The notes beneath the pieces are model-generated. The model worked only from the letters and a program-made list of their open reading frames with translations, was not told the DNA's origin and searched no databases. A program made the position numbers and the translations under genes. A stretch of DNA of 64,000 nt. Origin: Liopterus haemorrhoidalis (lineage: Eukaryota > Arthropoda > Insecta > Coleoptera > Dytiscidae). Location of the stretch: assembly GCA_963971575.1 (NCBI GenBank), contig OZ020618.1:32466731-32530730 (forward strand), given 5' to 3'. Shown here in pieces: positions 58,001 through 64,000 of the stretch; position 1 is the first letter of the stretch; each line of letters opens with the position of its first letter.

Positions 58001-61000
58001 TACAAAAATTTTAAAATTTTACAAAATTTTTTTTTGTTTAGGATATGTTTTAAAATGTGCCTTTACCATATTTCAGACCTTAGAATTTCAAAAATACCAA
58101 CCGCAGGTCTTTATCTTTTTTAGTTTTTGAAATACATATACATATTTTTTTTATTTTTTTTTTTCTGAAAAAAAAAAGTTTTCTTAAAACAGTCCAAAAT
58201 ATGGCCGTTAGGTAATTTTGGGGTGAAGAATAATAAAAAATATTTAAAAAAATCAAGAGGCCTTAGTTTTTGAGTTGTAGTCAATTTTAGGTACTTTTTT
58301 CCGATTTACTCAAAAACAGTTGGCCAAAATCCAAAATGAACCTTATTTTTGTGATCTACGGCCCAAGCTGTATCAATTTTGAGAAAAATCCGAAATATTT
58401 TTTGTGTAAAAATTCGCGATTTTTTTTCAAAGTGGTACCCCTTACGATTTTTTCGATATTTTAACATTTATAAGGGTTTTGTTTAATGATACATCCTTTT
58501 TGTATAAGTTTGGTTATGAAGGCCTCAATTTTTTCTAGAGTAAAATGGACATGAGGAACTCAAAAATTTAAACCAGAGGTCCCTATCTTTTACCGTTATT
58601 GAGATATAATTTTTTGAAAAATTAAATTTTATTACAAAAATTTCAAAATTTTACAAAATTTTGTTTTGTTAAGGATTTGTTTTTAAATGTGCCTTTACCA
58701 TATTTCAGACCTTAGAACTTCAAAAATTCCAACCGCAGGTCCTTATCTTTTTTAGTTTTAGCAATACATATACATATTTTTTTTATTTTTTTTTTTTCTG
58801 AAAAAAAAAGTTTTCTTAAAACAGTCCAAAATATGGCCTTTAGGTAATTTTGGGGTGAGGATTAATAAAAAAATATTTAAAAAAATCAAGAGGCCTTAGT
58901 TTTTGAGTTATAGTCAATTTTAGGTACTTTTTTCCGATTTACTCAAAAACAGTTGGCCAAAATCCAAAATGAACCTTATTTTTGTGATCTACGGCCCAAA
59001 TTGTATCATTTTTGAAAAAAATCCGAAATATTTTTTTGTAAAAATTCTCTATTTTTTTTCAAATGGGTACCCCTTACGATTTTTTCGATATTTTGCCATT
59101 TATAAGGGTTTTGTTTAGTGATACATCCTTTTTGTATAAGTTTGGTTATTAAGGCCCCAATTTTTTCTAGACTAAAATGGACATGAGGAACTCAAAAATT
59201 TAAACCAGAGGTCCTTATCTTTTACCGTTATTGAGATATAATTTTTTGAAAAATTAAATTTTATTACAAAAATTTCAAAATTTTACAAAATTTTGTTTTG
59301 TTTAGGATATGTTTTTAAATGTGCCTTTACCATATTTCAGACCTTAGAACTTCAAAAATTCCAACCGCAGGTCCTTATCTTTTTTAGTTTTTGCAATACA
59401 TATACATATTTTTTTTATTTATTTTTTTTCTGAAAAAAAAAAAGTTTTCTTAAAACAGTCCAAAATATGGCCTTTAGGTAATAATATTTTGGGGTGAGGA
59501 TTAATAAAAAAATATTTAAAAAAATCAAGAGGCCTTAGTTTTTGAGTTATAGTTAATTTAAGGTACTTTTTTCCGCTTTACTCAAAAACAGTTGGCCAAA
59601 ATCCAAAATGAACCTTATTTTTGTGATCTACGGCCCAAATTGTATCAATTTTGAGAAAAATCCGAAATATTTTTTTTGTAAAAATTCGCGATTTTTTTTC
59701 AAAGGGGTACCCCTTACGATTTTTTCGATATTTTGCCATTTATAAGGGTTTTGTTTAATGATACATCCTTTTTGTATAAGTTTGGTTATTAAGGCCCCAA
59801 TTTTTTCTAGACTAAAATGGACATGAGGAACTCAAAAATTTAAACAAGAGGTCCTTATCTTTTACCGTTACTGAGATATAATTTTTTGAAAAATTAAATT
59901 TTATTACAAAAATTTCAAAATTTTACAATTTTTTTTTTTGTTTAGGATATGTTTTAAAATGTGCCTTTACCATATTTCAGACCTTAGAACTTCAAAAATT
60001 CCAACCGCAGGTCCTTATCTTTTTTAGTTTTTGCAATACATATACATATTTTTTTTATTTTTTTTTTCTGAAAAAAAAAAGTTTTCTTAAAACAGTCCAA
60101 ATATGGCCTTTAGGTAATTTCGGGGTTAGGATTAATAAAAAAATATTTAAAAAAATCAAGAGGCCTTAGTTTTTGAGTTATAATCAATTTTATGTACTTT
60201 TTTCCGATTTACTCAAAAACAGTTGGCCAAAATCCAAAATGAACCTTATTTTTGTGATCTACGGCCCAAATTGTATCAATATTGAGAAAAATCCGAAATA
60301 TTTTTTTTGTAAAAATTCGCGATTTTTTTTCAAAGGGTTACCCTTTACGAATTTTTCGATATTTTGCCATTTATAAGGGTTTTGTTTAATAATACATCCT
60401 TTTTGTATAAGTTTGGTTATTAAGGCCCCAACTTTTTTTAGACTAAAATGGACATGAGGAACTCAAAAATTTAAACCAGAGGTCCCTATCTTTTACCGTT
60501 ATTGAGATATAATTTTTTGAAAAATTAAATTTTATTACAAAAATTTCAAAATTTTACAAAAATTTTTTTTGTTTAGGATATGTTTTAAAATGTGCCTTTA
60601 CCATATTTCAGACCTTAGAATTTCAAAAATTCCAAACGCAGGTCATTATCTTTTTTAGTTTTTGAAATACATATACATATTTTTTTTATTTATTTTTTTT
60701 TCTGAAAAAAAAAAGTTTTCTTAAAACAGTCCAAAATATGGCCGTTAGGTAATTTTGGGGTGAGGATTAATAAAAAATATTTAAAAAAATCAAGAGGCCT
60801 TAGTTTTTGGGTTATAGTTGATTTAAGGTACTTTTTTCCGCTTTACTCAAAAACAGTTGGCCAAAATCCAAAATGAACTTTATTTTTGTGATCTACGGCC
60901 CAAATTGTATCAATTTTGAGAAAAATCCGAAATAATTTTTTTGTAAAAATTCGCGATTTTTGTTCAAAGGGGTACCCCTTACGATTTTTTCGATATTTTG

Positions 61001-64000
61001 CCATTTATAAGGGTTTTGTTTAATGATACATCCTTTTTGTATAAGTTTGGTTATTAAGGCCCCAATTTTTTCTAGTCTAAAATGGACATGAGGTACTCAA
61101 AAATTTAAACCAGAGGTCCTTATCTTTTACCGTTATTGAGATATAATTTTTTGAAAAATTAAATTTTGATACAAAAATTTCAAAATTTTACAATTTTTTT
61201 TTTTGTTTAGGATATGTTTTAAAATGTGCCTTTACCATATTTCAGACCTTAGAACTTCAAAAATTCCAACCGCAGCTCCTTATCTTTTTTAGTTTTTGAA
61301 ATACATATACATATGTTTTTTATTTATTTATTTTCTGAAAAAAAAAGTTTTCTTAAAACAGTCCAAAATATGGCCGTTAGGTAATTTTGGGGTGAGGATT
61401 AATAAAAAAATATTTAAAAAAATCAAGAGGCCTTAGGTTTTGAGTTATAGTCAATTTAAGGTACTTTTTACTGATTTACTCAAAAACAGTTGGCCAAAAT
61501 CCAAAATGAACTTTATTTTTGTGATCTACGGCCCAAATTGTATCAATTTTGAGAAAAATCCGAAATAGTTTTTTTGTAAAAATTCGCGATTTTTTTTCAA
61601 AGTGGTACCTCTGGATTTTTTCGATATTTTAACACTTATAAGGGTTTTGTTTAATGATACATCCTTTTTGTATAAGTTTGGTTATGAAGGCCTCAATTTT
61701 TTCTAGAGTAAAATGGACATGAGGAATTCAAAAATTTAAACCAGAGGTCCTTATCTTTTACCGTTATTGAGATATAATTTTTTGAAAAATTAAATTTTAT
61801 TACAAAAATTTCAAAATTTTACAAAATTTTTTTTTGTTTAGGATATGTTTTAAAATGTGCCTTTACCATATTTCAGACCTTAGAATTTCAAAAACTCCAA
61901 CCGCAGGTCCTTATCTTTTTTAGTTTTTGAAATACATATACATATTTTTTTTATTTTTTTTTTCTGAAAAAAAAAAGTTTTCTTAAAAGAGTCCAAAATA
62001 TGGCCGTTAGGTATTTTTGGGGTGAAGATTAATAAAAAATATTAAAAAAAATCAAGAGGCCTTAGTTTTTGAGTTGTAGTCAATTTTAGGTACTTTTTTC
62101 CGATTTACTCAAAAACAGTTGGCCAAAATCCAAAATGAACCTTATTTTTGTGTTCTACGGCCCAAACTGTATTAATTTTGAGAAAAATCCGAAATATTTT
62201 TTTGTAAATATTCGCGATTTTTTTTCAAAGTGGTACCTCTGGATTTTTTCGATATTTTAACACTTATAAGGGTTTTGTTTAATGATACATCCTTTTTGTA
62301 TAAGTTTGGTTATGAAGGCCTCAATTTTTTCTAGAGTAAAATGGACATGAGGAATTCAAAAATTTAAACCAGAGGTCCTTATCTTTTACCGTTATTGAGA
62401 TATAATTTTTTGAAACATTAAATTTTATTACAAAAATTTCAAAATATTACAACATTTTTTTTTGTTTAGGATATGTTTTAAAATGTGCCTTTACCATATT
62501 TCAGACCTTAGAACTTCAAAAATTCCAACCGCAGGTCCTTATCTTTTTTAGTTTTTGAAATACATATACATATGTTTTTTATTTATTTATTTTCTGAAAA
62601 AAAAAGTTTTCTTAAAACAGTCCAAAATATGGCCTTTAGGTAATTTTGGGGTGAGGATTAATAAAAAAATATTTAAAAACATCAAGAGGCCTTAGTTTTT
62701 GAGTTATAGTCAATTTTAGGTACTTTTTTCCGATTTACTCAAAAACAGTTGGCCAAAATCCAAAATGAACCTTATTTTTGTGATCTACGGCCCAAATTGT
62801 ATCAAATTTGAGAAAAATCCGAAATAGTTTTTTTGTAGAAATTCGCGATTTTTTTTCAAAGGGATACCCTTTACGATTTTTTCGATATTTTGCCATTTAT
62901 AAGGGTTTTGTTTAATGATACATCCTTTTTGTATAAGTTTGGTTATTAAGGCCCCAATTTTTTCTAGACTAAAATGGACAATGAGGAACTCAAAAATTTA
63001 AACCAGAGGTCCTTATCTTTTACCGTTATTGAGATATAATTTTTTGAAAAATTAAATTTCATTACAAAAATTTTAAAATTTTACAATTTTTTTTTTTGTT
63101 TAGGATATGTTTTAAAATGTGCCTTTACCATATTTCAGACCTTAGAATTTCAAAAATTCCAACCGCAGGTCCTTATCTTTTTTAGTTTTTGAAAAACATA
63201 TACATATTTTTTTTATTTTTTTTTTCTGAAAAAAAAAAGTTTTCTTAAAACAGTCCAAAATATGGCCTTTAGGTAATTTTGGGGTGAGGATTAATAAAAA
63301 AATATTTAAAAAAATCAAGATGCCTTAGTTTTTGAGTTATAGTCAATTTTAGGTACTTTTTTCCGATTTACTCAAAAACAGATGGCCAAAATCCAAAATG
63401 AACCTTATTTTTGTGATCTACGGCCCAAATTGTATCATTTTTGAGAAAAATCCGAAATATTTTTTTGTAAAAATTCTCTATTTTTTTTCAAAGGGGTACC
63501 CCTTACGATTTTTTCGATATTTTGCCATTTATAAGGGTTTTGTTTAATGATACATCCTTTTTGTATAAGTTTGGTTATTAAGGCCCCAATTTTTTCTAGA
63601 CTAAAATGGACATGAGGAACTCAAAAATTTAAACCAGAGGTCCTTATCTTTTACCGTTATTGAGATATAATTTTTTGAAAAATTAAATTTTATTACAAAA
63701 ATTTCAAAATTTTACAAATGTTTTTTTGTTTAGGATATGTTTTAAAAGGTGCCTTTACCATATTTCAGACCTTAGAATTTCAAAAATTCCAACCGCAAGT
63801 CCTTATCTTTTTTATTTTTGGAAATACATATACATATTTTTTTTATTTTTTTTTTTTTTCTGACAAAAAAAAGTTTTCTTAAAACCGTCCAAAATATGGC
63901 CGTTAGGTAATTTTGGGGTGAGGATTAATAAAAAATATTTAAAAAAATCAAGAGGCCTTAGTTTTTGGGTTATAGTTAATTTAAGGTACTTTTTTCCGCT
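55041..64000 (+). repeat. 634-bp satellite array, block 6 (about 14 units)
   Basis: Same orientation and right-group variants as block 4, with the greatest spread of unit types. Markers such as 'gaaggcctcaattttttc' with 'tctagagtaaaa' recur near 43770, 55345, 58525, 61687 and 62312; 'ggtacctctggatttttt' appears near 61610 and 62233; 'gtttttttgtagaaattcgc' recurs near 57772 and 62827. The array continues past the right edge. No gene is seen. Confidence 0.96.

Overview
The window is almost entirely satellite DNA from a eukaryotic genome, most likely an insect. A monomer of about 634 bp, very A+T rich, is repeated head to tail in one orientation from base 1 to base 64000, about 78 units in all. 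Five mobile-element copies interrupt it. I see no host protein gene, rRNA gene, tRNA gene, CRISPR array or operon. The insect assignment is inferred from the transposon types: copia-type LTR elements whose primer sites match the initiator-tRNA anticodon region, and an insect-like endonuclease/reverse-transcriptase retroposon. The layout fits pericentromeric or other heterochromatin.

Layout: satellite 1-11211; a 1.3 kb internally deleted copia-type element (11212-12534) with identical 156 bp LTRs; satellite 12535-26619; a 3.5 kb non-LTR retrotransposon on the minus strand (26620-30099) with a broken frame; five satellite units (30100-33283); a second copy of the same retrotransposon (33284-36763); satellite 36764-45835; a 1.7 kb non-autonomous DNA element with 13 bp terminal inverted repeats (45836-47554); satellite 47555-50271; an apparently intact 4.77 kb copia-type element with a 1371-residue gag-pol frame (50272-55040); satellite 55041-64000.

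The two non-LTR copies are not independent insertions. A 6664 bp segment (retrotransposon plus five satellite units) is tandemly duplicated, with matching target-site duplications and disabling mutations, and the junction falls in an 18 bp window at 32535-32552. Rare variants mark further higher-order repeats with offsets of about 1.27, 1.90, 4.44 and 5.08 kb, as expected from unequal exchange. Units left of about 40 kb and right of it form two sequence groups. The monomer itself looks like a fused tetramer of about 158 bp subunits.

The genes form no pathway: every recognisable coding region belongs to a retrotransposon. Only the 50.3-55.0 kb element looks able to make its own proteins. The small copia-type element (gag fragment fused to RNase H) has identical LTRs and perfect target-site duplications although it lacks protease, integrase and reverse transcriptase, so it was probably mobilised in trans. 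I found no convincing new molecular system; the most notable items are the satellite architecture, the gag-RNase H deletion derivative and the exact 6.66 kb duplication.
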